Positions 17,649 through 27,569 of a stretch of 64,000 bases of DNA are shown in pieces; the first letter of the stretch is position 1; each line of letters starts with the position of its first letter. A program made the position numbers and the translations under genes. Below the pieces are notes generated by a model. The model worked only from the letters and a program-made list of their open reading frames with translations. It was not told the origin of the DNA and searched no databases. The DNA comes from Levilactobacillus tongjiangensis (lineage in GTDB: Bacteria > Bacillota > Bacilli > Lactobacillales > Lactobacillaceae): assembly GCF_003946345.1 (NCBI RefSeq), contig NZ_RHNY01000010.1, forward strand, positions 42,166 through 106,165, in the 5' to 3' direction.

Positions 17649-18860
17649 ATGAAATTTATTCACGCTGCAGATTTACATTTAGACAGCCCGTTTCTCGGCC
17701 TTACGGGGCTGCCAGCCTCATTGGCAACGACCGTACGAGAATCTACCTTTACGGCGGCCACCAAGGTATTTGACCGTGCCCTCAGTGAGCACGTCGACTT
17801 TGTCCTCTTGGCGGGTGATTTATTCGATCGGGCTGAGCAGAGTGTGGCCGCGCAAGCATTCCTATTCACGCAATTTTCTCGCTTGGATGACGCGCAAATT
17901 CCCGTGATCGTGAGCTTTGGTAATCATGATTACTTAACGGAACAAGCAGTGACTTATCCGAACAACGTGACGGTTTTAGGTGAACGCGTCACGACCACTA
18001 CGTTACAACTGGCTTCTGGTGAAACAGTGGCCGTGAGTGGTTTCAGCTACCCCCAACGTTGGGTTTCAGATGATCCGTTAGCAGCGTATCCCGTGCACGC
18101 CGCAACGGACTGGCACGTGGGGATGTTGCACGGGGCCGTGGCTACGGGTAGTCAGGACCATTACGCGCCATTCGCAGTGGATGAACTGTTGCGCAAACGT
18201 TACGACTACTGGGCCTTGGGCCACATTCATCATCGTCAAAGCTTAAATGAACAGCCACCAATCTTATACGCGGGCAACACCCAGGGTCGAGCTGTGACGG
18301 AGACTGGCATGAAGGGGGCTTACCTGGTTCACAGTCAGGATGGCCACTTAGTGCCGGAATTTTTCCCAACTGCAACTGTAATCTGGGAAACGGCCGAGCT
18401 CGCTCTGGATGGAACTGATCTGGCAGCACTCAACGAAGAGCTGCTGAACTGGTTAGCTGCGCACCCAGCGGATCAGACCACGCTCACTGCAATAACGTTG
18501 ACAACCAGCTCACCATTTTCGGTAGCTGAGCAGCAACGATTAGCAACCGGTGACTGGTTACAGCTCTTTCAACGGACGCACCAACGCCAACTGAAGGCGG
18601 CCCAGCGTTACATTGTTCGGTTTAGTTTAGATGAAAGTACCACGGTAGTTCCAGCGCCCAACCTGGATCAGAGTTATTGGGAGTTGGGGGCCAAGACGGT
18701 GTTTACCGCGGCCAATCGACAGGAATTATTCGGTAAACTAGCACAGGAACCGGCGTTGGCGGCGTGGTTTGACCGGCCTGAGACGGCAGCTAGTTTGGAA
18801 ACGGCCGCACGTCGCCGGTTAGCGCAATTAATGGGAGAGGAGGGTCAGGATGAATCTTAA
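17649..18860 (+). CDS. yhaO: metallophosphoesterase, SbcD/YhaO-type exonuclease subunit
   Basis: A 403-residue calcineurin-like nuclease with all metal motifs: DLH (8-10), AGD (55-57), GNHD (91-94), GMLHG and GHIHH. The start is ATG 17649 after AAAGGAGTG; a TTG one codon upstream is possible. It pairs with the overlapping YhaN, as SbcD does with SbcC and Mre11 with Rad50, implying a role in DNA end processing. The C-terminal ~130 residues are the usual capping region. Confidence 0.9.
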   Translation: MKFIHAADLHLDSPFLGLTGLPASLATTVRESTFTAATKVFDRALSEHVDFVLLAGDLFDRAEQSVAAQAFLFTQFSRLDDAQIPVIVSFGNHDYLTEQAVTYPNNVTVLGERVTTTTLQLASGETVAVSGFSYPQRWVSDDPLAAYPVHAATDWHVGMLHGAVATGSQDHYAPFAVDELLRKRYDYWALGHIHHRQSLNEQPPILYAGNTQGRAVTETGMKGAYLVHSQDGHLVPEFFPTATVIWETAELALDGTDLAALNEELLNWLAAHPADQTTLTAITLTTSSPFSVAEQQRLATGDWLQLFQRTHQRQLKAAQRYIVRFSLDESTTVVPAPNLDQSYWELGAKTVFTAANRQELFGKLAQEPALAAWFDRPETAASLETAARRRLAQLMGEEGQDES

Positions 18861-21474
18861 GCGGTTAACGATTTATGGTTTTGGTCACTTTCACGATCGA
18901 ACTTTTGATCTATCACCTGGTCTGAACTTCCTAGTGGGTCCTAACGAAGCGGGCAAGTCGACGTTGACGCAGTTCATCACAGCCATTTTCTTTGGTTTTC
19001 CCACGAAAAAACATCCTGAATTACGCTACGAACCGCTGGACGGCAGCCGATTTGGTGGGGCAATTACATTCCAACAGGACGACACGACCTATACCGTGAC
19101 GCGGACGGACGGTCCCAAAGGGGGAACGGTGACGCTCCATGATGACACCACGAATCTAGATTTACCGGCGGAGCTACTCACCAAATTACTGGCACCAGTC
19201 GATGGTCAGCTCTTTACCCGGGTCTATGCGATTAACGAGCCTCGGTTGGGGACAGTCTTTACAGCTTCCAAGCAGGAACTGGTCGACCGGCTCCGGCACG
19301 TCGGCGCCGTTGGTAGTGAGTACTGGTTACAGCAAGCGCAGCGCCTGGACCAAGCCGCTGATGACCGGTATAAACCTCAGGGGCGTAATCCCTTATTAAA
19401 TCAGCAATTGCGAGAACATCAGGAATTATCGGCTAAGCTGGAGAAGGCCAACGGGGCCTACCAAACGTATTGGCAGCTGCGTCAGCAACAAGTCGACGGT
19501 GAGCGTCAACAGCAAGTTCTTCAGACAACGCTAACACAACAACGACAGGCAACGACTAGGCTGACCCAACTGTTAGCTCAGTGGCCAACCTATCAGCAAT
19601 GGGTGGCGTTGGCTCCGGCTGCGGAAGCTGTCTCCCATGGATTCACTGCTACCGACGCAACTCGCTTAGAGCAGTTGCGAAGTGCAGCGACCGCCAGTGA
19701 GCAGACGTTAGCGGATGATCAACAACGGTTTGCGGAGTTACAACGTGATCAGCAACTGCCACCACTGTTTGATCAGTATTTACCCATCGCCGATAAAGTC
19801 GATGCGCTTACGCAACGGCTACCGCAAGTTCAGGGTAGTCAACAGGAGGCACAACGGTTAGGCACATCGCAGCGGGATTTGGAACAACGTGCCGGTATTT
19901 TGGAGCAACAATATGCAGTGAACGGGCAAATGCCGCGACCATTTTCACTGGCGATTACTCAGCAGGTGCGGCAATTAGCGGGGGAGCTAACCACAGCGAA
20001 TCAGAAACGGCGCCGTTTACAGCAACAACTTAATCAGCGCAACGAACAATTTCGACAGGTTCAGCCGACGCGTCAGCAGCACAATAACCCATTAGCGGAT
20101 AAGCAGGTCGGATGGCTGGCAGCTGGTCTGGTCGTCCTTGTGGGCGCCATGTTCCTCCCCAATACATTTCTCAAGCTCGCTGGCGCCTTGCTGGGTGTTG
20201 CAGTTGGCTATTATGGTGTTTTTTTGGTTGACAGTAGCACGCCAGCTAGTCGTCAATTGGATGAACTGACCGAAGATATTCGTGATCTGCAGGCCCAGCT
20301 GCGTGAAGGTGGGCAGGCCGTTGATGCGTTGACAACTCAGTTAGATACGATTGGTGATGCTCACGGAATGAGTCAGATTCCGTTGGAACAATGGTCGGCG
20401 GCCCAGTCTGCCATTGCCGAGTGGGAGCGATTGACGCGTTTGCTGGAAACAACGGCCGAGCAAGCTGCGACGCAACAAGCAACGGTTCGGCAGTTCTTAC
20501 AGGAGGCAACGACCATTCTGCCTGATTTAACAGACCAAGACCTAGCAGCAGTGGCATCTCAGCTGACACAGTTGCAAGCTACGCGGCAAGCACTAAGCCA
20601 TCAAGAAACTGATGTGGCAGCCTTAGCGTCCCGGCTACAAGCAGACCAAGCGGCGGTCGAGCGGGGAAAACGAGAACTACAGGCATTTTTACGGACACGG
20701 AACTTAACCGATGTAGCGGCTTTCTATCAACAGTATCAAGCAGACCGAACGCAAACGGAACGCCAGCAACAGCGACACACACTGGTCACTCAGATTGGGG
20801 CCGACAACTTGACGGCTTTGAAGCAACAGATCAGTCGAGCAGCGTTGCAGCAACAAGTGACCACGGCTCAACAGAATCAAGCTACTACACAGGCGACCTT
20901 GGACCAGACGACTAGTCACTTGGCAACGTTACAGGGGCAGTTGACGCACCTGACGGCCAGTGGAACACAAGCCACGTTGCGGCAGAAGCTTGCCGATTTG
21001 GAAACACAAATGACCCAGACGGCGGCTACCTGGCTGACGGAACGATTGGTGAGTCAGTGGATTTCGGCAGCGTTGGCGGCGGCTTCCGGTGACCGCTTAC
21101 CACAAATCGTGGCGCAAGCTAGTGAATTTTATGGTAAATTAACTGAAAACCGGTATACTAAAATTGAACTGACACCAACCACCTTACGAGTTCAGCGTGC
21201 GACTGGTGAATGGCGCAACGTGGGGCAACTTTCACGAGGGACGGCCGAACAGCTAGACCTTGCCGTGACCCTAGGTTTTGCGGTCGTGATGAATCGACAG
21301 GTCCAGATGCCCCTGATTATCGACGATGGTTTTGTGAACTTTGACGAGGCCCGCCGACAGGCTGCCTATCGCTTGTTGGCGACCATCGCGATGGACGTGC
21401 AGGTCATTCTCCTGACGGCTGATGAAAGTGTGACCACGCACACCACGGGTAAGGTTTTACGGTTGACGGAATAG
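18850..21474 (+). CDS. yhaN: SbcC/Rad50-like ATPase YhaN
   Basis: An 874-residue SMC-like ATPase. Walker A GPNEAGKST is at 30-38. Two long Gln-rich coiled-coil arms flank a central hydrophobic hairpin (about 420-455), a feature of YhaN but not of classical SbcC. The C-terminal half has a signature-like QLSRGTAEQLDLA and Walker B LIIDDGFVNFDE (about 822-833). It overlaps yhaO by 11 bp. The probable partner nuclease is YhaO; the hydrophobic hairpin suggests membrane contact. Confidence 0.9.
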   Translation: MNLKRLTIYGFGHFHDRTFDLSPGLNFLVGPNEAGKSTLTQFITAIFFGFPTKKHPELRYEPLDGSRFGGAITFQQDDTTYTVTRTDGPKGGTVTLHDDTTNLDLPAELLTKLLAPVDGQLFTRVYAINEPRLGTVFTASKQELVDRLRHVGAVGSEYWLQQAQRLDQAADDRYKPQGRNPLLNQQLREHQELSAKLEKANGAYQTYWQLRQQQVDGERQQQVLQTTLTQQRQATTRLTQLLAQWPTYQQWVALAPAAEAVSHGFTATDATRLEQLRSAATASEQTLADDQQRFAELQRDQQLPPLFDQYLPIADKVDALTQRLPQVQGSQQEAQRLGTSQRDLEQRAGILEQQYAVNGQMPRPFSLAITQQVRQLAGELTTANQKRRRLQQQLNQRNEQFRQVQPTRQQHNNPLADKQVGWLAAGLVVLVGAMFLPNTFLKLAGALLGVAVGYYGVFLVDSSTPASRQLDELTEDIRDLQAQLREGGQAVDALTTQLDTIGDAHGMSQIPLEQWSAAQSAIAEWERLTRLLETTAEQAATQQATVRQFLQEATTILPDLTDQDLAAVASQLTQLQATRQALSHQETDVAALASRLQADQAAVERGKRELQAFLRTRNLTDVAAFYQQYQADRTQTERQQQRHTLVTQIGADNLTALKQQISRAALQQQVTTAQQNQATTQATLDQTTSHLATLQGQLTHLTASGTQATLRQKLADLETQMTQTAATWLTERLVSQWISAALAAASGDRLPQIVAQASEFYGKLTENRYTKIELTPTTLRVQRATGEWRNVGQLSRGTAEQLDLAVTLGFAVVMNRQVQMPLIIDDGFVNFDEARRQAAYRLLATIAMDVQVILLTADESVTTHTTGKVLRLTE

Positions 21475-21485
21475 GAGGGACTTTC

Positions 21486-22472
21486 ATGGCGGCAACAAAA
21501 AAATTAATGGATTATGGCGTCGATGAAGCGGTCGATGTCTTTGTACTTTTGAAAGCGGCGGACGTGCGGACGGCCAAGAACGGTAAACAATACATTGCAC
21601 TGGTGTTTGAGGACCAATCCGGTGAGATTTCTGGTAAATACTGGGATGCTTCGCCCGAAGACATTACAAATTATGTCGCGGGCCGCGTCGTTCACCTACA
21701 AGGAAAACGGGAAAATTATCAAACGCATCCACAAATCAAGATTTTTCACTTACGCTTAACCAATCCAGGTGAACCGAGTGATCCCAACGCCTTCATTGAA
21801 CAGGCACCAATGAGTCGGGCTGAAATGGAAGATTACATCACACAAACGATTTTTGAAATCACGCAGCCAACGTGGAACCGAATCGTCCGGAAGCTGGTCA
21901 GTGAGTACGCTGATCAGTTCTACACGTATCCGGCGGCCAAGAGTAACCACCACGCCTTTCAAGGTGGATTAGCTTTCCATACGATTTCTATTTTGAAGTT
22001 GGCCCATTCAGTGACGGCCCAATATCCTGACCTAAATGCACCACTGTTATTCGCCGGTGCGATTCTTCACGACTTAGGCAAGACAATCGAACTGTCGGGG
22101 CCCAAGTCCACGACCTATACGCTGGCTGGAAATTTAATTGGGCACATTGTGTTGATCGATGGGGAATTGGTCCGGGCGTGCGACACACTTAAATTAGATC
22201 CTCAGGCTGAAGATGTTCTGTTGCTACGGCACATGATTCTCAGTCACCACGGCCTGTTGGAATATGGGTCTCCGGTTCGTCCAGAGTTGCGTGAAGCGGA
22301 CGTCTTACACCAGTTGGATGAGCTTGATGCGTCCATCATGATGTTGGACACGGTTGTGGAACACACTCAGCCGGGAGAATTCTCGGAACGGGTCTTCGCT
22401 ATGGACGGGCGTCGGTTCTATCGGCCGACCACTGACAGCCCTAAGTCACCTGATGAGCCACAGCAACCTTAG
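21486..22472 (+). CDS. yhaM: 3'-5' exoribonuclease YhaM
   Basis: A 328-residue enzyme with an N-terminal OB fold (about 12-80: LLKAADVRTAKNGKQY) and an HD-domain nuclease core. The conserved HHAFQGGLAFHT and LHDLGK (H195, D196) bind metal. It starts at ATG 21486 after AGGAGGG, 11 bp after yhaN. In Bacillus, YhaM degrades RNA from the 3' end. It ends the yhaO-yhaN-yhaM unit. Confidence 0.93.
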   Translation: MAATKKLMDYGVDEAVDVFVLLKAADVRTAKNGKQYIALVFEDQSGEISGKYWDASPEDITNYVAGRVVHLQGKRENYQTHPQIKIFHLRLTNPGEPSDPNAFIEQAPMSRAEMEDYITQTIFEITQPTWNRIVRKLVSEYADQFYTYPAAKSNHHAFQGGLAFHTISILKLAHSVTAQYPDLNAPLLFAGAILHDLGKTIELSGPKSTTYTLAGNLIGHIVLIDGELVRACDTLKLDPQAEDVLLLRHMILSHHGLLEYGSPVRPELREADVLHQLDELDASIMMLDTVVEHTQPGEFSERVFAMDGRRFYRPTTDSPKSPDEPQQP

Positions 22473-22494
22473 GCTTGTTCATGAATAGTCACGT

Positions 22495-22606
22495 TCCGGT
22501 GACCAGGGGTGGGGCTTACTGTGTGGGGGACGCTTCAGCCAAAAGGCGGGCTTCTCGCTCGATTTGAAGCCCCGAAGACCACGTGCCTTCAAAGACGCCC
22601 TAAATT
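22495..22606 (+). repeat. structured intergenic repeat, copy A (right end missing)
   Basis: It shares a core with copies at 29.1 and 29.6 kb: GGGGGACGCTTCAG, a short hairpin arm, CGCTCGATTTGAAGCC, CGAAGACC and then CTTCAAAGACGCCC. TTTGAAG (22563-22569) can pair with CTTCAAA (22587-22593). The outer CCGG..CAGGGG end is present on the left only. It sits directly downstream of yhaM. Confidence 0.7.
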
Positions 22607-22688
22607 AGTCAAAAACTTCAAGGAATCGTTTAGGCCATCCTATATCTATAAGATAAGATAGAAGTTATTAATATAGAAGAGTGGGTGT

Positions 22689-23054
22689 ATGATGAAGAAA
22701 GCGGTCACGATGGTATTAAAAATATCAGCCTCAATAATAACCATTTATTTAGGCCTATGGTACTATATAAACGCAGACGCAGAATTATATACGGTTCAAG
22801 CAGTTGATCGGTCATATATTTGGTTTGATATACTCCTGTGGTTAGAAGTCGTATTGATGGCGCTTATATTAATTAACTTGTGGTTAGGCTTTCAAGTATC
22901 TAAGAAAATAGCTAATTGGTGTGTGATAATCTCATTTGTTGTGTCTATTTTGATTCTTTTAACGGCACAGGCGCTAGGATCTTTGATCCCATTGATATTG
23001 CTTTTGGCGTTAATTGTTTGGATTCTCAATTTCAAATTAAAAGAATGGCATTAG
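22689..23054 (+). CDS. small membrane protein of unknown function
   Basis: A 121-residue protein not recognised as any family. It has about four hydrophobic segments: residues ~6-27, ~38-62, ~70-92 and ~95-115, with a basic C-terminus (FKLKEWH). The start is ATG 22689 or the next codon 22692, and the ribosome site GAGTGGGTG is modest. Base composition is much more AT-rich than the flanking genes, and it lies between a repeat element and a possible insertion-sequence remnant. This suggests recent acquisition. Confidence 0.55.
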   Translation: MMKKAVTMVLKISASIITIYLGLWYYINADAELYTVQAVDRSYIWFDILLWLEVVLMALILINLWLGFQVSKKIANWCVIISFVVSILILLTAQALGSLIPLILLLALIVWILNFKLKEWH

Positions 23055-23551
23055 TAATGAGCAATCGTAAGTTACGAGCAGTGCCAGTTAGTCTTAAATG
23101 ATTGAAATTCAGCAAATCTTTACTTCGGTAAGGTGTTCAGTCAAGCGATGGGTCATAGGTTAACGGCATAAAACACCTAATTATTAATCAGATTAATTAA
23201 AAGAGGCTCTTTGTCAACGGGTGTTGATGAGGGGAATTTGTGAGGTTCAATTCATTTTCGAATTGGGCTTCTTTTTAATGCAAAAATGGTGTCGATGGAT
23301 TTCTCCATCAATACCAAATATCATAGAACCGTTTTTGTTTGCACTGTGAAGTGGGGAGTGAAGAGTTGAGGTTGGGATTAATCTTCTTGACTGGTACCTG
23401 GAACCATGCAGTCAATGTGATCGGTTAAGCTAGTTGCCACTTAGGAGGCTATTATAGTTCAATGATCCAATGTAAGCAGAGGTCCCGCCCTGACGCCCGG
23501 AGGTGACCAAGCTCAGCACTATCGCATTAAACCAGTCTCAAGGTAAAAAAA
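23055..23551. other. gene-free stretch, possible insertion-sequence remnant
   Basis: There is no supportable gene. 23233-23275 contains a terminator-like hairpin (GAGGTTCAATTC pairs by G-U with GAATTGGGCTTC, followed by TTTTT). The surrounding text (GAGGCTCTTTGTCAACGGG; then a GATGGA/TCCATC hairpin near 23293-23306) resembles the 3' flank of ISL3-type elements as I remember them. I cannot verify this. Confidence 0.3.
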
Positions 23552-23582
23552 GAAGGTTCCAACCAATTTGGTTGGAACCTTC
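23542..23582 (-). terminator. terminator of prsA
   Basis: GAAGGTTCCAACCA (23552-23565) pairs perfectly with TGGTTGGAACCTTC (23569-23582). On the minus strand it is followed by a T-tract (complement of the A-run 23545-23551), 15 bp after the prsA stop. Confidence 0.9.
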
Positions 23583-23596
23583 AAGTTTAATCGAAA

Positions 23597-24520
23597 TTAC
23601 TTGGATGAAGATGAAGCGGAAGTCTTAGAACTTGATGATGATGCCAAGTAGTCAGACAAGATGTTCTTCAAGTCATTATCCTTGATAGAAACATTACCCT
23701 TCTTCAAGACCTTAGCAACCACGTTGTGCAGAACAGTACTGTCATTCATATCGCTATCAATGATTTGTGACTTAAGTTCTGCCTTGTGTTGGTTGACGGT
23801 ACCCTTACCAGGGTTCTTCAGCATCAAGATAACGTGGTAACCATATTGCGTCTTAACAGGCGTCGTGGTGTATTCGTTAGTTTGAAGCTTGAAGGCAGCC
23901 TTCTTGAAGGTTGCGTCCAGTGAAGTGTCAGTGCTATCGAAGGCACTCAACTTACCACCTTTGTTCTTGGTAGCAGTATCAGTAGAATCCTTCTTAGCTA
24001 ACTTCGTGAATTCGCTAGTCAAGTCGCTCTTCTTAGTACCCTTTAAGTCTTTGATGATTGAATCAGCGGTAGACTTCTTGGAAACTAAGATGTGGGCAAC
24101 CGTGACTTCTGGTTCGTAGCTCTTGAATTGCTTCTTGAGTTGGGCATCAGAAATCGTGACGTTATCCTTAACAGCTTCCTTCAAAAGTAAGTTTGAACGA
24201 ATTTCCGTCTTCAAACCGGATTGCGTCATACCGCTTTGAGAAAGAACACTGCTAAATGATGAACCGTATTGCGCCTTGTACTTGTTGAATTGCTTGGTAA
24301 CTTCGGACTTCTTGACCTTGTCACCGTATTGCTTTTCCAAGACTTTGTTCAAAATCATCTGTTGCAGAACTTGCTTACCAGAAGACGTACCCTTTAAACT
24401 ACTGTAGTACTGGCTTTCAGTAATCTTACCACCATTAGTAGTGGCAACGGTTTTGTTCCCACAACCGGCAAGCGTTACGGTCAGTAACAGACCGGCGAAG
24501 GCGATAAACCATTTCTTCAT
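23597..24520 (-). CDS. prsA: foldase lipoprotein PrsA (parvulin-type peptidyl-prolyl isomerase)
   Basis: A 307-residue lipoprotein that folds exported proteins on the outer face of the membrane. The signal peptide has lipobox LAGC (Cys20). A SurA-like N-terminal region is followed by the parvulin domain at about 138-235 ([11 protein letters not shown]... [10 protein letters not shown]) and a Ser-rich C-terminal tail. I chose [10 protein letters not shown]; an ATG six codons upstream would put charged residues before a complete signal peptide. An extended -10 TGTTATGAT lies at 24573-24581 (minus). Confidence 0.94.
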   Translation of the reverse strand: MKKWFIAFAGLLLTVTLAGCGNKTVATTNGGKITESQYYSSLKGTSSGKQVLQQMILNKVLEKQYGDKVKKSEVTKQFNKYKAQYGSSFSSVLSQSGMTQSGLKTEIRSNLLLKEAVKDNVTISDAQLKKQFKSYEPEVTVAHILVSKKSTADSIIKDLKGTKKSDLTSEFTKLAKKDSTDTATKNKGGKLSAFDSTDTSLDATFKKAAFKLQTNEYTTTPVKTQYGYHVILMLKNPGKGTVNQHKAELKSQIIDSDMNDSTVLHNVVAKVLKKGNVSIKDNDLKNILSDYLASSSSSKTSASSSSK

Positions 24521-24632
24521 ATTGCTCAACACATCCATTCATCAAAATTGGTGTAAACACCATACTCAGACATCATAACACAAATTAACGTCAACCGAAA
24601 AAGGTCAACAAAGTTTTACAAAAAGTTCAGAA

Positions 24633-24953
24633 TTACTTAGCGTCCCATTTGGCCAGGGTCTCCTCAATGGCGGCAACCCGAGGAGCGATTTTAAACGCAA
24701 ACTTATCAACAGCCGCTTGGATTTCATCTAGAGTGGGTTGTGCGTCGGTGACGGCTTGGGAAAGCTTGGCAACGTTGTGTGTCAACTGGTTCTTGGCACC
24801 GCGCAGGTCGTCAATCTTTTGGGCGGTGTGCTGAGTCTGAGCGCGCACGCCCTTGCCCCAAGTCAGAGGATCTTGCTTCGTTAAGGTTAAGTAAGCAGCT
24901 AAACCAACCCCGGTAGCGAGAGTGGCGCCGGTTAGAAAACGACCAATTCCCAT
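24633..24953 (-). CDS. YtxH-like small membrane-anchored protein
   Basis: A 106-residue protein. One N-terminal hydrophobic segment (about 5-25, Gly/Ala-rich) is followed by an amphipathic helical stalk (KNQLTHNVAKLSQAV, VDKFAFKIAPRV) typical of YtxH-like proteins. It starts 3 bp after the hit stop, with GGAGGA inside the end of hit, so the two are co-transcribed. It lies between hit and prsA, as often seen in lactobacilli. Function unknown. Confidence 0.75.
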   Translation of the reverse strand: MGIGRFLTGATLATGVGLAAYLTLTKQDPLTWGKGVRAQTQHTAQKIDDLRGAKNQLTHNVAKLSQAVTDAQPTLDEIQAAVDKFAFKIAPRVAAIEETLAKWDAK

Positions 24954-24956
24954 AGT

Positions 24957-25415
24957 TTAGTCCTCCAAACTTACTTTAATCTTATCTTGAATGGCAGCGT
25001 AGTCGGCTGGACTGTAGTTGTCGGAATTATCCTTGAAAATCATCTTGAAGTCATCGTGGTCCGTGTAGCGGGGAACCAGGTGAATGTGGGAGTGGAAGAC
25101 GGATTGGTAAGCCACCTTGCCGTTGTTGTTCAGGATGTTCATCCCGGTGATAGCTGGGTCAGAGGCTTGAACGGCCCGGGCAATCTTAGGAATCCGGGAG
25201 AAGACGGCGGCTGCGAGGTCGGCGTCATAGGCGAAGATGTCCTTCACGTGCGTTTTGGGAATGACCAGGGTGTGGCCGGGAGTCCCTTGTGAGATGTCGA
25301 GAAAGGCCTTGACGATGTTGTCCTCGTAAACGGTGTAGCTGGGGATGTCCCCCTTTAAGATCTTGCAGAAAATACAATCGTCATCGTAGTGCGGTTCTAG
25401 CGTCATTTTATCCAT
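24957..25415 (-). CDS. hit: HIT family hydrolase
   Basis: A 152-residue histidine-triad nucleotide hydrolase. The catalytic HSHIHLV has H108, H110 and H112, and CIFC (14-17) is a likely zinc pair. It acts on nucleoside phosphoramidates or dinucleotides in the cytoplasm. The start at MDKMTLE is set by AAAGGAG 7 bp upstream. It is divergent from ecsA, the conserved Bacillus arrangement. Confidence 0.93.
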   Translation of the reverse strand: MDKMTLEPHYDDDCIFCKILKGDIPSYTVYEDNIVKAFLDISQGTPGHTLVIPKTHVKDIFAYDADLAAAVFSRIPKIARAVQASDPAITGMNILNNNGKVAYQSVFHSHIHLVPRYTDHDDFKMIFKDNSDNYSPADYAAIQDKIKVSLED

Positions 25416-25446
25416 GAAAACTCCTTCTTTCGCAGTGATTTCACCC

Positions 25447-25514
25447 ATTATACACCACCAACCCGGGGGAGTTCACCTAGAATCGTTCGTTCACTGGGTC
25501 AGCTATGGTATAAT
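25447..25514. promoter_or_regulatory. divergent promoters of hit and ecsA
   Basis: Minus strand: TGTATAAT (complement of 25447-25454) for hit. Plus strand: ATGGTATAAT ending at 25514 for ecsA. Both are extended -10 elements with weak -35 boxes. Confidence 0.55.
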
Positions 25515-25550
25515 AGCCTGGTTAAATTAAAGGAAATGAAGGGATGTTGA

Positions 25551-26285
25551 ATGGCTCTTGAAGTCAGCCATGTTGTGGGGGGCTACTCACAGATTCCCGT
25601 CTTAAAAGATATTAGTTTTGATGTCCGCGACGGAGAGTTAGTCGGCCTCATTGGCTTGAACGGGGCGGGGAAATCGACCACCATTAATCACGTGATCGGT
25701 CTTTTGACGCCTCATAAAGGAAAAATTACGTTGAACGGGGTCACCATTGAACAGGACAGTCAGGCGTACAAGCAACAGATTGCCTACATTCCAGAAACCC
25801 CCGTGTTATACCAAGAATTAACGTTACGTGAACACTTAGAGATGACCATGATGGCCTATGATTTGGACCAAAAAGTGGCTTGGGAAACGGCGCATGAGTT
25901 GTTGAAGACCTTCCGGCTGGATAATAAGCTAGATTGGTTTCCAGCTAACTTTTCTAAAGGGATGAAACAAAAAGTCATGATTGTCTGTGCTTTTCTGACC
26001 AATGCCAAACTCTACATTATTGATGAACCCTTCTTGGGGCTTGATCCGCTGGCCGTGAATGACCTGTTGAACCTGATTGAACAACGCAAGAAGACTGGGG
26101 CCAGCATCTTGATGTCGACCCACGTGTTGGATACGGCTCAACGGTACTGTGACCGGTTTGTCTTACTTCATGACGGTCAGGTCAAGACCGAAGGCACCCT
26201 CAGTGAGCTCCAAGCCGCTCTTCCGGAAGCGGGGGAATCACTGAATGATATTTATCTTTCCATGACGAAGGTTGATCGCGCATGA
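25551..26285 (+). CDS. ecsA: ABC transporter ATP-binding protein EcsA
   Basis: A 244-residue ABC ATPase. Walker A GLNGAGKST is at 35-43, the signature-like FSKGMKQK follows, then Walker B LYIIDEPFLGLD and the switch His in STHVLD. It overlaps ecsB by 4 bp (ATGA). In Bacillus, EcsAB affects protein secretion and intramembrane proteolysis; the exported substrate is not settled. Start ATG 25551 follows GAAGGGATG. Confidence 0.92.
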   Translation: MALEVSHVVGGYSQIPVLKDISFDVRDGELVGLIGLNGAGKSTTINHVIGLLTPHKGKITLNGVTIEQDSQAYKQQIAYIPETPVLYQELTLREHLEMTMMAYDLDQKVAWETAHELLKTFRLDNKLDWFPANFSKGMKQKVMIVCAFLTNAKLYIIDEPFLGLDPLAVNDLLNLIEQRKKTGASILMSTHVLDTAQRYCDRFVLLHDGQVKTEGTLSELQAALPEAGESLNDIYLSMTKVDRA

Positions 26286-27508
26286 CGGGGTTATTTCAGA
26301 CCCGGCTACAACGTCATCTCCGGGAAATGGCGAAGTACTTGCGGCTGGTGTTCAACGATTTCTTTGTCTTTGCCTTGCTCTTCTTTCTAGGGGGCTTAGG
26401 TCTCGGTTACTCCAACGTTTTAAAACAACTTAAATATGGTCAGTGGTGGGCACCGGTCATTGCCCTGATAGTTCTCGTCATTGTCGTGCAGATCGGTCGA
26501 TTTGCGACGTTGATTGAGGATGCAGACCGGGTCTTCCTGTTACCAAAGGAACGGGCGATGCACGCGTACTTTGTCTCCGCACGGCGGTACAGTCAAGGCT
26601 TAGCGCAGGCAACGCAGGTGATCACGCTGTTCATTTTGTCACCGTTTCTGAGTGTGTCGATGCATTGGACAATCACTCAAATCCTAGTTCTGGCAGTTGC
26701 CCAGATTATTTTGAAGGATGCTTTCCTACGGCTTGACCTGGCCAGTGCTTACCAAGTGACTGCGCAACGCCGAATGAACCAGTGGTGGATCAAATGGTTA
26801 CTGGCTATTGTTATTTTGGCAAGTGGGCTGTGGTTTATGGCTTACGCGGCAGTTGTTTTGGCAGTAGTCTTGGACGTTGCCGTTGCCGTGTGGTTTCATC
26901 AGCATTGGGAAAACCAGCAGATTCGTTGGCGAGAACAAATTAAGCTAGAAGATAATCGGATGCTGGGCATCTATCGGTTCTTTAACCTCTTTACGGAGGT
27001 TCCCATGGTGTCCGGGACCATCAAACGGCGGCGGTACCTCGATTGGTTGTTTGCGCGCATCAAGTCACAACACAAGCAAACGTATCTGTACCTATTTAGT
27101 CGGGGGATGGTCCGGGGAACTGAATTTAGTGGATTAGTGGTTCGGCTGACTGTGATCGGTATGCTGTTGCTGTACTTCGTGCGGGGACAGTGGTTACCGA
27201 TTATCTTGGCAGCGCTCTTCATCTACTTGATTGGGTTTCAGCTCTTACCGTTCTTCCACCAATACGATGACATTGTCTTCAGTCACGTCTATCCGGTAGC
27301 CTCAGACTTGCGACTCAAGAGTTTCGTCACGCTAGTCACCTTGATTCTCAGCGTGGCAGCGCTGTGTCTGTGGGTCGTCGTGGCAATTGCCAACCCATCA
27401 TTGGAAACGGCGGGCTTAGCCTTGTTGGTCGAAGTCGTCGAAGTTTGGTATTTAGCCCGACTCTATACACCACAACGCTTGGCGCGGGCGGATAAAAATA
27501 GGGGTTGA
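26282..27508 (+). CDS. ecsB: ABC transporter permease EcsB
   Basis: A 408-residue membrane protein with about six to eight hydrophobic segments. It shows the EcsB pattern: a basic N-terminus (RLQRHLREMAKYLRLVFNDF), a long cytoplasmic loop around 215-265 (RRRYLDWLFARIKSQHKQTYLYLFSR) and a C-terminal membrane cluster. It is the partner of EcsA by overlap and gene order. Confidence 0.9.
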   Translation: MTGLFQTRLQRHLREMAKYLRLVFNDFFVFALLFFLGGLGLGYSNVLKQLKYGQWWAPVIALIVLVIVVQIGRFATLIEDADRVFLLPKERAMHAYFVSARRYSQGLAQATQVITLFILSPFLSVSMHWTITQILVLAVAQIILKDAFLRLDLASAYQVTAQRRMNQWWIKWLLAIVILASGLWFMAYAAVVLAVVLDVAVAVWFHQHWENQQIRWREQIKLEDNRMLGIYRFFNLFTEVPMVSGTIKRRRYLDWLFARIKSQHKQTYLYLFSRGMVRGTEFSGLVVRLTVIGMLLLYFVRGQWLPIILAALFIYLIGFQLLPFFHQYDDIVFSHVYPVASDLRLKSFVTLVTLILSVAALCLWVVVAIANPSLETAGLALLVEVVEVWYLARLYTPQRLARADKNRG

Positions 27509-27569
27509 CGTGTCCCTGATTTCCCCATAGAATTAGGAGTAGCTGACAAATCGAGGAGGGGTGGCACGA

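Noticed and set aside
27561..27569. GTG start for the YtmP-like kinase
   Set aside because: It directly abuts the GAGGAGGGG ribosome site; the ATG nine bases later has correct spacing.
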